Counted from the stretch's first letter, positions 36,011 to 45,227 are shown. The stretch is 64,000 nucleotides of DNA from Streptomyces antarcticus (GCF_026627255.1 NZ_JAPNLM010000019.1:1-64000); one strand, 5' to 3'. Notes: generated from the sequence alone by a model not told the origin. Numbers and translations: made by a program.

Positions 36011-38929
36011 GTGGAGGAGTACGCGGGCCGGATCCTGGCCCACCGCTACCGTCTGCCGTTGCCGCCGTCCGACGAGTTCGAGCTGGTGGAGACCCGGGCC
36101 TTCGACACGCGCAGCGGACAGGAAGTCCTCGTACGGCAGGTGCCGTTGCCCGAGGTCGTGGACGCCGAGCTGCTGGACGGCCACCGGGTCACTCCGACCG
36201 CGGGGCGCGGCGGGGTGGCGGAACTGCCCGCCGTCCGGCGCGCCATCGAGGCGGCGCAGGCGGCGGCCGCGATCCCGGACCACCCCAGGCTGGACCAGGT
36301 CTTCGACGTGTTCGCCGAGGGCGACTCGCTGTGGATAGTGAGCGAACTGGTCCCGGCCAGGCCGCTGGCCGCGCTGATAGCGGACGAGCCGCTGAGCCCG
36401 TACCGGGCGGCCGAGGTGGCGTCGGACGTGCTGACCGCGCTGCGGGTGCTGCACGCGCACGGCTGGACGCACCGGAACATCACCGTTCGGACGGTACTGG
36501 TCTGCGACGACGGGCGGGTCGTGCTGACCGGGCTCGCGGCCGGGGCGGCCGAGGAGGCCCTGTGCGGGTACGACCCGGTCCCGAGAGCCGCGTTCGGCGC
36601 TGACGCGGGGTGGGACCAGAACCCGCCGCCGGGGCGGTACACCGGTGCCGGGACTCCGCCGGGGACGCCTGGTCCGCTGCCGCTGCCGCATCAGGGGCCG
36701 GCGGCCGGGCCGTACTCCGGCGGGGGCGCGGGGCTGCCCGGTGCGGGCCTGGAGGCCTTCGCCGGACCGGCCGCCGGCTCCGACACCGACTACGCCGCCC
36801 GCTTCCCCACGGCGGGCCCGGGCGCCGGTCCGCGCACCGGCCCGGACGCGGCCGTGCCGCCCGCCGCCCGGCCGGGCGCGGGCGACGCCGGGTACGCGCC
36901 GCTCGTGGCCCCGGGCTACGACACGGGGCCGCGCTACACCGACCACATCACCCCCGAGCGGCCCGCCGAGCGCCCCGACGAGCGGCCCGAGCTGAAGGCC
37001 GCCGCCCGGGCCGGGGCCATCGCCGCCTACCGGGCCGGGGCGCAGGCCGCCGCCGCCCGGGTCACCGAGCAGCGCAAGGCCGTCGAGGAGGCGCGGCCCG
37101 AGGGGTCGAACCTCCCGCAGGGGTACTCGTACCCGTACGGCGGCCCGGAGGCCGGGGCCACCGGCACCCGCGCGCCCTGGCACGGGGCCACCCCCCGCCA
37201 GGCGCTCCCGCCGGGCCCCGCGCGGCAGTCGGCCTCGGACCCGGGTCCGGACCCGGCCTCGGCCCCGGACCCGGAAGCTGGCCAGGCCCCGGACTCCGCG
37301 CCGCAGCCCCGCCCCGAGCCGACCGCCCCGTCCGCCCCGTACGACCTGTCCGCTCCGACCGCCCCGTACGCTCCGACCGCCCCGTCCGGGCCGGGCGAGC
37401 CGTACCCGGACCGCCCGGCCGAGCCGGACCCGGCCGCGCAGGCGCACGCGCGGCCGTACCCCGCCGCGCAGGCCCGGCCCGGGGCCCCGCTGCCCGCGCG
37501 GATCGCGCTGCCGCAGGGGTACCGGCAGGCCGACGCCCCGGACGGGGACCGGCCGTCGGCGGCGGGCTCCCCGGAGCCGGGACGCGCCGTACGGAGCCCC
37601 GAGCCGCCCCGGCAGCCGCAGGCCGGCAGCTGGGCCGCCCGGCCGCAGCCGGTCCCGGCACCCGCGCCGGGGCACCCCGCACCGGGGCGCCCCGTGCCCG
37701 TACACCCCGCGCCGGGGCACCCCGGTCCGCGGCCCGGCTGGGACGGACCGCGCACCGGGCTGGACGCCGAGCGGGCCCGGCAGACGCGGATGGCCGTCGT
37801 CGGGGCCGTCACCGAGCGGTGGGCCCCCGAGCAGGCCGGTCCCGTGCACGGGCACTGGCAGTTGGCGGCCCCGGTCGGCCCGGCGACCGACCTCTGGGCG
37901 CTGGGCGCGCTGCTGTACCGCGCCGTGCAGGGGCACGCCCCGTACCCCGAGGACAGCGTCGCCGAACTCGTCGAGATGGTCTGCGCGGAGCCGCCCGCCT
38001 TCGCGGAGGAGTGCGGCGCGCTGCGCCCGATCGTCGAGTCGCTGCTGCGTCAGGACCCCACCGAGCGGCCCGACTTCGAGGAGCTGCGCGGCTGGCTGCG
38101 TTCGCTCGTACGGTCCGCCCCCGAGCCGGAGGCCGGCTTCGGTTTCCTCCCGATGCCGGAGCCGGACCCCGCGCGGCTGCCCGTCGTACGCCGGCGCGGT
38201 GAACTCCACGGGCGGCACCGCAATCCCGCGGGCCCCCGCAAGCCCCGTTCCCTCGGCCGGACCCTGCTCGTCGGGGTACTGGCCCTGCTCGCCGGGGCGG
38301 TGGCGTACGCGATGCTGTTCATGCCCCGGTCCGGTGAACCCGGCGGGCAGGTTGGCGCCGGGCCGACGCCGCGCAAGCAGAGCCAGGGCCCCTCGCAGAC
38401 GCCCGCCGGCACGCCCGAGTCGAAGCCGGCGCCCCAGACGACCACACCGCCCCCGACGGCGGCGCCGACCGTTTCGGCGCCGCCCGGCTACAACGTCCAG
38501 CAGGATCCGGAGCACTTCCAGATCGCGGTGCCCGACGGCTGGGACCGCAACGGCATCAACGAGGCCGGCCAGGTGCGTTTCACGGAGGGGCAGTTCGTCC
38601 TGACCGTCGTGCCCGGACGGGACAAGGTCCAGGGAAACCCGGACCCGGAGGCCTACCAGAAGGACAAGGAGCCGGAGCTCAACCCCTACCGCAGCTCCAC
38701 CTGGTCCTCCGTCGGCGACATCAAGAAGACCACGGTGGGCCAGCAGCTCCGCGTCACCGCCCGGTACACGTGGATCGACGGCAACGGGCGCAACGTCTTC
38801 GCGCGCAACTTCGTCGTGGCCCTCGGCGGGAGCTACCACGTGGTCATCGTCACCGGTCCGGAGGACGAGTCGGGCAAGGTGACCGAAGTCTTCGAGAAGG
38901 CCACGGCGAGTTACAGGGCGGGCGGTTGA
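36011..38929 (+). CDS. Split-lobe Ser/Thr pseudokinase membrane protein
   Basis: A 972-residue protein. Residues 1-185 form the N-lobe and catalytic-loop region of an STK, but key residues are changed: the VAIK lysine is Arg in EVLVRQV, HRD is HRN (154-156) and DFG is TGL (173-175). About 415 residues of Pro/Ala/Gly-rich sequence then intervene where the activation loop should be, before the C-lobe resumes at ERWAPEQAG (E602) with DLWALGALLYRAVQG and DPTERP. A TM helix lies at about 750-772 and an extracellular C-terminal domain (YNVQQDPEHFQIAVPDGWDR) follows. GTG start with GGGAGG. Kinase activity is unlikely. Confidence 0.9.
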   Translation: MEEYAGRILAHRYRLPLPPSDEFELVETRAFDTRSGQEVLVRQVPLPEVVDAELLDGHRVTPTAGRGGVAELPAVRRAIEAAQAAAAIPDHPRLDQVFDVFAEGDSLWIVSELVPARPLAALIADEPLSPYRAAEVASDVLTALRVLHAHGWTHRNITVRTVLVCDDGRVVLTGLAAGAAEEALCGYDPVPRAAFGADAGWDQNPPPGRYTGAGTPPGTPGPLPLPHQGPAAGPYSGGGAGLPGAGLEAFAGPAAGSDTDYAARFPTAGPGAGPRTGPDAAVPPAARPGAGDAGYAPLVAPGYDTGPRYTDHITPERPAERPDERPELKAAARAGAIAAYRAGAQAAAARVTEQRKAVEEARPEGSNLPQGYSYPYGGPEAGATGTRAPWHGATPRQALPPGPARQSASDPGPDPASAPDPEAGQAPDSAPQPRPEPTAPSAPYDLSAPTAPYAPTAPSGPGEPYPDRPAEPDPAAQAHARPYPAAQARPGAPLPARIALPQGYRQADAPDGDRPSAAGSPEPGRAVRSPEPPRQPQAGSWAARPQPVPAPAPGHPAPGRPVPVHPAPGHPGPRPGWDGPRTGLDAERARQTRMAVVGAVTERWAPEQAGPVHGHWQLAAPVGPATDLWALGALLYRAVQGHAPYPEDSVAELVEMVCAEPPAFAEECGALRPIVESLLRQDPTERPDFEELRGWLRSLVRSAPEPEAGFGFLPMPEPDPARLPVVRRRGELHGRHRNPAGPRKPRSLGRTLLVGVLALLAGAVAYAMLFMPRSGEPGGQVGAGPTPRKQSQGPSQTPAGTPESKPAPQTTTPPPTAAPTVSAPPGYNVQQDPEHFQIAVPDGWDRNGINEAGQVRFTEGQFVLTVVPGRDKVQGNPDPEAYQKDKEPELNPYRSSTWSSVGDIKKTTVGQQLRVTARYTWIDGNGRNVFARNFVVALGGSYHVVIVTGPEDESGKVTEVFEKATASYRAGG

Positions 38930-39054
38930 CGGTTCTCTGACGCCCGATCAGTACGGCGATTGCGTCACAGTGCTGTCTTTACGCGCCCGGTCGGTTCCGG
39001 CAGCGCCCGTGCGCTCCGTAACCTGTCCTGAGGTGCAGAGAGCGGCGAGGTTTC

Positions 39055-40731
39055 GTGGAACAGCAGACAGGTGGGGGCGCCGTGCTCGCGGGCCGGTACC
39101 GGCTCATCGAGCCGATCGGCAGCGGTGGCATGGGCAAGGTGTGGCGCGCTCATGACGAGCTGCTCCACAGGACCGTCGCGGTCAAGGAGCTGACGGCGGG
39201 TCTGTACGTGGCCCAGGCCGACCGGGAGGTCCTGCACGCCCGGACGCAGAAGGAGGCGCGGGCCGCGGCCCGCATCCAGCACCCCGCGGTCGTCACCGTG
39301 CACGACGTGCTGGAACACGACGACCGGCCGTGGATCGTCATGGAGTACATCGACGGCCCGTCCCTCGCGGAGGCGGCCAAGGCGGCCGGCCGGATCGAGC
39401 CCCGTGAGGCGGCCCGGATCGGGCTGCACGTCCTGGGCGCGCTGCGCGCCGCCCACGCCGTCGGCGTCCTGCACCGGGACGTGAAGCCGGGCAACGTGCT
39501 GCTGGCCAAGGACGGCCGGGTACTGCTCACGGACTTCGGGATCGCCGCGATCGAGGGCGACTCCTCCATCACGCGCACCGGCGAGATCGTCGGCTCCATC
39601 GACTACCTGGCCCCCGAGCGGGTCACCGGCGGGGCCCCCGACCCGTCGTCCGACCTGTGGTCGCTGGGCGCCACCCTGTACACGGCCGTCGAGGCCCGCT
39701 CGCCGTTCCGCCGCACCTCGCCGATCTCCAGCCTCCAGGCCGTGGTCAACGACGAGCCGCCGCCGCAGCGCCAGTCCGGGGCGCTGGGGCCGGTCATCAC
39801 CGCCCTGCTGCGCAAGGACCCGGCCGATCGGCCCTCGGCCGTGGAGACCGAGCGGATGCTGCTGGAGGCGATGGAGGGCCGGGAGCCGAAGGCGGCGCAG
39901 GCGTACGTACCCACGCGGGCGGTGACCACGGAGGAACTGGCCCCGGCGCAGGATCAGCACGACCGCCCGGAAGCCGAGGCGCGGAACGCCGCGCACGCCC
40001 CCCGGCCCCCGCGGTCCCCCTCGGGGGACTCCGTCGCGACGGAGTCCCTCCCGGAGCGGGCCGTTTCCGGTGGCGGCTCGGTCAGGGGCCGCGTCCAGCG
40101 CGCCGCGGTGGTCGCCCTGGTGGCAGCGCTGCTCGGCGGCGGCGGTGTCTTCGGGGTGCTGAAGTACACCGGCGACACCGACACCGGGAAGGGCGGCGGC
40201 ACGGACAAGAACGTGAGCGCCCCCGACCAGCAGAACCCGGGCGACGGCCCGAAGGCGAAGGAGCCCGCCGAGCCCCCGGCCGGCTGGAAGAGGGTCACCG
40301 ACCCCACCGGCTTCACCCTCTTCGTCCCGGAGGGCTGGACGCGTCAGATGGACGGCGACCAGATCGACTACACCCCCGACAACGGGAAGCACTTCATCCG
40401 GATCGCGGCCGACCCCACCCCGGACTACGTGAACCCGTACGCGCACCTGCTCGACCTGGAGAAGCAGGTGCAGAAGCGGACGGACTACAAGCAGCAGCGG
40501 CTCAACCAGAACACCTTCCGGGACAGCACCCGGTCCGCGCTGTGGGACTTCACCTGGACCGAGAAGGGGACGCACGCCGGACCCCGGCGGGCCAAGGAGC
40601 AGATGTACATCGATCCGGACGGCACCGAGTACGCGATCTACATGTCGAGCCCGGCCGCCGACTGGAACACGACCAGCCAGCAGTTCGACATCGTGCTCAG
40701 CGGCTGGGAGCCGCCCGCCAAGGCGCAGTGA
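39055..40731 (+). CDS. Transmembrane Ser/Thr protein kinase
   Basis: A 558-residue kinase: glycine loop GSGGMGKVW, K44, HRDVKPGNVL with D142, DFG at D160, and the APE-type APERV. The domain ends near residue 265. A juxtamembrane linker (about 270-345) carries a 24-bp DNA palindrome (40025-40048). One TM helix (about 351-372, VVALVAALLGGGGVFGVL) separates an extracellular domain beginning GFTLFVPEGWTRQM, related in pattern to those of the two upstream proteins. GTG start. The catalytic set is intact, so it should be active. Confidence 0.94.
   Translation: MEQQTGGGAVLAGRYRLIEPIGSGGMGKVWRAHDELLHRTVAVKELTAGLYVAQADREVLHARTQKEARAAARIQHPAVVTVHDVLEHDDRPWIVMEYIDGPSLAEAAKAAGRIEPREAARIGLHVLGALRAAHAVGVLHRDVKPGNVLLAKDGRVLLTDFGIAAIEGDSSITRTGEIVGSIDYLAPERVTGGAPDPSSDLWSLGATLYTAVEARSPFRRTSPISSLQAVVNDEPPPQRQSGALGPVITALLRKDPADRPSAVETERMLLEAMEGREPKAAQAYVPTRAVTTEELAPAQDQHDRPEAEARNAAHAPRPPRSPSGDSVATESLPERAVSGGGSVRGRVQRAAVVALVAALLGGGGVFGVLKYTGDTDTGKGGGTDKNVSAPDQQNPGDGPKAKEPAEPPAGWKRVTDPTGFTLFVPEGWTRQMDGDQIDYTPDNGKHFIRIAADPTPDYVNPYAHLLDLEKQVQKRTDYKQQRLNQNTFRDSTRSALWDFTWTEKGTHAGPRRAKEQMYIDPDGTEYAIYMSSPAADWNTTSQQFDIVLSGWEPPAKAQ
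40025..40048. repeat. 24-bp perfect palindrome within the kinase gene
   Basis: GGGACTCCGTCG followed by its reverse complement CGACGGAGTCCC, inside the low-complexity juxtamembrane linker of the third kinase gene (codons about 324-331). Perfect palindromes of this length are rare in coding sequence and may mark a dispersed repeat. Confidence 0.85.
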
Positions 40732-40892
40732 CCCGCCGGGCGTGCGGTGACCCCGCCACGCGGGCGGTGACCCGGCCAAGGGGCGGTGATCCCGCCAAAC
40801 GCGTCGATCGTGCCAGCGATCACTGGCGGAAAAGGCAAAATCCGGTTACCCACGGGTACCCAAAGGCTCGCGGGCGCAATACGCTCACCGCC

Positions 40893-42524
40893 ATGACGGA
40901 CTCGCAGGCCCCCGCCGCCCCCCTCCGCGCCGCACCGCGGCCCACCAACCCGGTCGCCAAGGCCCCGGCGGGCGTCCGCACCGCCGCCGACGTGGTGACT
41001 CCCGACCTGGTCGCCCGGCTGACCCGCGGCATCATCGGCTCCGGCCGGACCGCCAACCACACCCCCTTCACCGGGGACCGGCTGGCCGAGCTTCCCGAGG
41101 CCACCCCCGAGGACGTCGCCGAGGCCTTCGACCGGGCCCGCGCCGCGCAGCCCGCCTGGGCCGCCGTCCCCGTACGCAAGCGGGCCGCGGTGCTGCTGCG
41201 CTTCCACGACCTGGTCCTCGCCCGGCAGGCCGAGGTCCTCGACCTCATCCAGCTGGAGACCGGCAAGGCACGCCTGCACGCCCACGAGGAGGTTCAGGCG
41301 GTCGCCATCGCCGCCCGTCACTACGGCCGAAAGGCCCCCTCGTACCTGCGCCCCAAGGGCCACACGGGCGCGATGCCGACCCTCACCAAGGTCACCGAAC
41401 TGCGCCAGCCGCGCGGGGTCGTCGGCCAGATCGCCCCCTGGAACTACCCCCTGGAGCTGTCGGTCGGCGACGCGCTGCCCGCCTTCGTCTCCGGCAACGC
41501 GCTCGTCATGAAGCCCGACACGGAGACCGCGCTCACCGCCCTGTGGGCCCGTGACCTGCTGATCGAGGCCGGACTTCCCGCCGAGGTCTTCCAGATCGTC
41601 CTCGGCGAGGGACCCGTCGTCGGCCCGGAGGTCGTCCGGCACGCCGACTACGTCTCCTTCACCGGCTCCACCCGTACCGGCCGCGAGGTCGCCCGCGGCG
41701 CGGCCGACCGCCTCGTCGGCGTCTCCCTCGAACTCGGCGGCAAGAACGCCATGCTCGTCCTGCACGACGCCGACGTGGAGAAGGCCGCCGCCGGCGCCGT
41801 CCGCGCCTGCTTCTCCTCCGCCGGACAGCTGTGCATCTCCATCGAGCGGCTGTACGTACACGCCTCGGTCGCCGACACGTTCGTCGAGCGCTTCGCCGCC
41901 CGCACGAAGGCCATGCGCCTGGGCAGCTCCCTCGCCTACGGGGCGGACATGGGCTCGCTGGTCGGGACACGCCAGCTGGAGACCGTCCAGCGGCACGTGG
42001 ACGAGGCCGTCGCCAAGGGCGCCGTACTCGTCGCCGGCGGCAGCGCCCGCCCCGACATCGGCCCCCTCTTCTACGAGCCCACCATCCTCGACGGCGTCGA
42101 GGCGCCCATGGCGGTGTGCGGCGAGGAGACCTTCGGACCGGTCGTCTCCGTCTACCGCTTCACCGACGAGGACGAGGTCATCGCGCAGGCCAACGCCACC
42201 TCCTACGGCCTCAACTCCAGCGTCTGGACCAAGGACGCCCGCCGCGGCCACGCCGTCGCCGCCCGCCTGCGCACCGGCACCGTCAACATCAACGAGGGCT
42301 ACGCCCCCGCCTACGGCAGCGCCCAGGCGCCCATGGGCGGCATGAAGGACTCCGGCCTCGGCCGCCGCCACGGCTCCGAGGGCATCCTCAAGTACACCGA
42401 GGCCCAGACCGTCGCCCACCAGCGGCTGCTGCCGATGGCGCCCTCGCTGGGCATGGACGACGAGAAGTACGCGGCGTTCATGACCCGCAGCCTCCAGGTC
42501 ATGAAGGCACTCCGACTGCGTTAG
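40893..42524 (+). CDS. Succinate-semialdehyde dehydrogenase (NADP-type aldehyde dehydrogenase)
   Basis: A 543-residue ALDH. Cofactor-site GQIAPWNYPLELSVGDALPAF, FTGSTRTGREV, general base E280 in LELGGKNAML and nucleophile C314 in SAGQLCISIERLYV are present, and the C-terminal GSEGILKYTEAQTVA fits the SSADH branch. It would turn succinic semialdehyde into succinate (GABA breakdown). The ATG at 40893 gives the standard N-terminus with an about 40-residue leader. The GMC oxidoreductase gene starts 10 bp after it. Confidence 0.92.
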   Translation: MTDSQAPAAPLRAAPRPTNPVAKAPAGVRTAADVVTPDLVARLTRGIIGSGRTANHTPFTGDRLAELPEATPEDVAEAFDRARAAQPAWAAVPVRKRAAVLLRFHDLVLARQAEVLDLIQLETGKARLHAHEEVQAVAIAARHYGRKAPSYLRPKGHTGAMPTLTKVTELRQPRGVVGQIAPWNYPLELSVGDALPAFVSGNALVMKPDTETALTALWARDLLIEAGLPAEVFQIVLGEGPVVGPEVVRHADYVSFTGSTRTGREVARGAADRLVGVSLELGGKNAMLVLHDADVEKAAAGAVRACFSSAGQLCISIERLYVHASVADTFVERFAARTKAMRLGSSLAYGADMGSLVGTRQLETVQRHVDEAVAKGAVLVAGGSARPDIGPLFYEPTILDGVEAPMAVCGEETFGPVVSVYRFTDEDEVIAQANATSYGLNSSVWTKDARRGHAVAARLRTGTVNINEGYAPAYGSAQAPMGGMKDSGLGRRHGSEGILKYTEAQTVAHQRLLPMAPSLGMDDEKYAAFMTRSLQVMKALRLR

Positions 42525-42534
42525 GGGCCCACCC

Positions 42535-44367
42535 GTGTCGCACGCGCACGACTACGACTACGACGTCATCGTCATCGGATCGGGGTTCGGCGGGTCGGTC
42601 TCGGCCCTGCGCCTGACCGAGAAGGGGTACCGGGTCGGCGTCCTGGAGGCAGGACGCCGGTTCACCCGCGAGAGCCTGCCGAAGAACAGCTGGGACCTGC
42701 GCAACTACCTGTGGGCCCCGGCCCTCGGGCTGTACGGGATCCAGCGCATCCACCTGCTCGGCAACGTCATGGTGCTGGCCGGCGCCGGGGTGGGCGGCGG
42801 CTCGCTCAACTACGCCAACACCCTCTACGTGCCGCCCGCCGCCTTCTTCGAGGACCGGCAGTGGGCGTCCATCACCGACTGGCGCGGCGAGCTCGCCCCC
42901 TACTACGACCAGGCCAAGCGGATGCTGGGGGTGCGCCTGAACCCGACGATGACCGCCTCCGACGTCCACCTGAAGGCCGTCGCCGAGCAGATGGGCGTCG
43001 GGGACTCCTTCCACATGGCCCCGGTCGGCGTCTTCTTCGGCGACGGCAAGGACGGCGAGAACGGCGAGCAGGGCGCGGGCCGTGCCCGGGCCAGGCCCGG
43101 CGAGGAGGCCGCCGACCCGTACTTCGGCGGCGCCGGACCCGCCCGCAGGGCCTGCACCGAGTGCGGCGAGTGCATGACCGGCTGCCGGCACGGCGCGAAG
43201 AACACCCTGAACGAGAACTACCTGCACCTGGCCGAGCGCGCGGGCGCCGTCATCCACCCGATGACCACGGTCACCGCGCTCTCCGAGGACCCCGACGGCG
43301 GCCACCGCGTCCGTACGGTCCCCACCGACAGCCGACGCGGCGGCCGGTCGAAGGTGCTGCGCGCCCCGTACGTGGTCGTCGCGGCGGGCACGTACGGCAC
43401 CCAGACCCTGCTGCACACCATGAAGGACCGCGGCGAGCTGCCGCGCCTGTCGGAGCGGCTCGGCGAGCTGACCCGGACCAACTCCGAGGGCCTGGTCGGC
43501 GCGCAGACCGACGACCGCCGCTACCGCAGGCGGCACGGCGCGGACCTCCCCCAGCTACCGCTGGGAGGTGCCCCCGGGGCCGACTTCACCCACGGCGTGG
43601 CGATCACCTCCTCGGTGCACCCCGACGCCGACACCCACATCGAGCCCGTCCGCTACGGCAAGGGCTCCAACGCGATGGGGTTCATGACGATCCTCCAGGT
43701 GCCCTACTCCCGGCACCGGGTCCGGGCCTGGTTCGCCCGGACCGCGCGGCACCCCCTCCAGCTGGCGCGCTCGCTGTCCAACCGGCGCTGGTCCGAGCGG
43801 ACCATCATCGGCCTGGTCATGCAGTCGCTGGACAACTCGCTGACGACCTACCGCAAGCCGGGCGGCATCGGCAAGGGCCTGCTCACCGCCCGCCAGGGCC
43901 ACGGAGCCCCGAACCCGGTCCAGATCGCGGAGGCCACCCGGGCCGCGTCCCTGCTGGCGGAGGAGATCAACGGCTTCGCGGGCAGCAACATCGGCGAGCT
44001 GCTGGGGGCCCCGCTCACCGCGCACTTCCTCGGCGGCTGCCCGATCGGCGCGTCGGCGGGGGAGGGCGTGGTCGACCCGTACCACCGGCTCTACGGTCAC
44101 CCTGGCATCTCGGTGGTGGACGGCTCGGCCGTCTCCGCCAACCTCGGGGTCAACCCGTCGCTGACGATCACGGCGCAGGCGGAGCGGGCGATGTCGTTCT
44201 GGCCGAACAAGGGCGAGCAGGACGCGCGCCCGGAGCAGGGCGCGGCGTACGTCCGCCTCCCGGCGGTGGAACCGGTCAGCCCGGCGGTGCCGAAGGAGGC
44301 CTTCGGGGCGCTGCGGCTGCCGTTCCTCGGGATCCCCGAGGTCCCGGCGAAGCAGGAGGCGCCGTAG
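42535..44367 (+). CDS. GMC oxidoreductase, ChoD-like, with four-Cys motif
   Basis: A 610-residue flavoenzyme. It has the FAD Rossmann motif VIVIGSGFGGSVSALRL, the GAGVGGGSLNYANT signature, and the GMC C-terminal NLGVNPSLTITAQAERAM. A cysteine set C207-x2-C210-x2-C213-x3-C217 (CTECGECMTGCRHGAKN) resembles a ferredoxin-like cluster site seen in mycobacterial ChoD-type proteins. Position between guaB3 and guaA also matches ChoD. Substrate is unproven; cholesterol oxidase activity should not be assumed. GTG start. A dispersed palindromic element lies inside the gene (43542-43579). Confidence 0.9.
   Translation: MSHAHDYDYDVIVIGSGFGGSVSALRLTEKGYRVGVLEAGRRFTRESLPKNSWDLRNYLWAPALGLYGIQRIHLLGNVMVLAGAGVGGGSLNYANTLYVPPAAFFEDRQWASITDWRGELAPYYDQAKRMLGVRLNPTMTASDVHLKAVAEQMGVGDSFHMAPVGVFFGDGKDGENGEQGAGRARARPGEEAADPYFGGAGPARRACTECGECMTGCRHGAKNTLNENYLHLAERAGAVIHPMTTVTALSEDPDGGHRVRTVPTDSRRGGRSKVLRAPYVVVAAGTYGTQTLLHTMKDRGELPRLSERLGELTRTNSEGLVGAQTDDRRYRRRHGADLPQLPLGGAPGADFTHGVAITSSVHPDADTHIEPVRYGKGSNAMGFMTILQVPYSRHRVRAWFARTARHPLQLARSLSNRRWSERTIIGLVMQSLDNSLTTYRKPGGIGKGLLTARQGHGAPNPVQIAEATRAASLLAEEINGFAGSNIGELLGAPLTAHFLGGCPIGASAGEGVVDPYHRLYGHPGISVVDGSAVSANLGVNPSLTITAQAERAMSFWPNKGEQDARPEQGAAYVRLPAVEPVSPAVPKEAFGALRLPFLGIPEVPAKQEAP
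43542..43579. repeat. Streptomyces-type palindromic repeat inside coding sequence
   Basis: A stem-loop (ACCTCCCCCAGC, loop TACC, GCTGGGAGGT, then GCCCCCGG) read in frame as about 13 residues (DLPQLPLGGAPG) of the GMC oxidoreductase. From memory this palindrome is very common between genes in Streptomyces; here it sits in a probable surface loop, following the charged run DDRRYRRRHGA. Confidence 0.7.
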
Positions 44368-44859
44368 CGGGACGCGGGGCCGGCGGGACGCGGGGCGACG
44401 CGGTGACGGGCGGGGACTGCACTCCCCCTCCGAGCGCAGTCCCCGCACGCATCTGGTGACACGTGATCCGCACCGATGGTTGTACCGGAACCAGCCCTCC
44501 CGGTCCGTGGTGTCCGTCACACGGTGAAGGGCGGACCCGGCGGGGAGGGGCCGTACACGAGGGAACGGGCGCGGTGGCGAGGGGCCGTACACGCGGAACG
44601 GCCGGCCCGGGGCGTCCCCCGGACCGGCCGTCCCGTCACGGACCGGGCTGCTGTCCCCTGCCGTCCGGTCACGCTGAGGAGCGAGGTCCCACGACGCACG
44701 CCCCACGGGGCGTACGTCTCATCGCTCCGGCGGAGCCACGCGTGGTGCTGCGGTCCCGCGCCTGGCTGGCGCGGCCACCCTCACCAACGAAGGGCCCCGG
44801 GGCGGGTCACGGCCCGGACGAGTGACGAACGGGCGTGACACGGCGTGCGGCCGCGGGCG
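44368..44859. other. 492-bp intergenic region with hairpins and a direct repeat
   Basis: No convincing gene. It holds a terminator hairpin (44410-44446), a direct repeat GAGGGGCCGTACACG at 44545-44559 and 44579-44593 (34 bp apart), and a second hairpin with ACGGCCGG/CCGGCCGT arms at 44598-44631. GMC and chorismate mutase genes converge on it. Confidence 0.6.
44410..44446 (+). terminator. Hairpin after the GMC oxidoreductase gene
   Basis: Perfect 11-bp arms GCGGGGACTGC and GCAGTCCCCGC around a 15-base loop, 42 bp after the stop codon. Confidence 0.7.
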
Positions 44860-45123
44860 TCAGACCCGGCCCCGGCACAGCTCCAGCAGGGTCATCGCCA
44901 GGGTGGTGCCGGGCTTTCCGAGCGCGTCGCTCCAGTGCGAGAGCACCTCCATCTCGCGGGACAGGTGCACCCGGCGCCCTCCCGATGAGATCCGGGCCTC
45001 CTGGATGACCGTGGAGAGGGCCATCCGCTCCTGGATCAGCCCGATGATGTGGTCGTCGAGGGCGTCGATGCGGGTGCGGGAGCCGGCGATCAGCTGCTCG
45101 GGGGTGGTGGTCGTCATGGTCAT
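44860..45123 (-). CDS. Chorismate mutase (AroQ type)
   Basis: An 87-residue all-helical chorismate mutase converting chorismate to prephenate. It has the AroQ features RIDALDDHIIGLIQERMALS (R and D of helix 1), the middle RRVHLSREMEV and a closing TLAMTLLELCRGR. ATG 45123 has AGGAG upstream. It is transcribed leftward, divergent from guaA, and stands alone. Confidence 0.93.
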   Translation of the reverse strand: MTMTTTTPEQLIAGSRTRIDALDDHIIGLIQERMALSTVIQEARISSGGRRVHLSREMEVLSHWSDALGKPGTTLAMTLLELCRGRV

Positions 45124-45197
45124 GGCGCATCTCCTGTGGCTGTGGCTGTGGCTCGTGTGTGGGCGGTTGCCGTGGCCGACAGGAGCGGGAACGCAGG

Positions 45198-45227
45198 AGC
45201 GCCCCGGTCCTGTCGGACCGGGGCGCT
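45198..45227. terminator. Hairpin in the chorismate mutase-guaA gap
   Basis: Perfect 13-bp arms AGCGCCCCGGTCC and GGACCGGGGCGCT with a 4-base loop, in the 326-bp gap 45124-45449. Neither gene ends here, so it may be an attenuator-like leader structure or an isolated terminator. The only other readable signal is a short GTGGCT repeat run at about 45133-45152. Confidence 0.5.

Noticed and set aside
42535..44367. Naming the GMC protein cholesterol oxidase
   Set aside because: Only the family and a ChoD-like Cys motif are visible; substrate is unproven and there are no sterol genes nearby.
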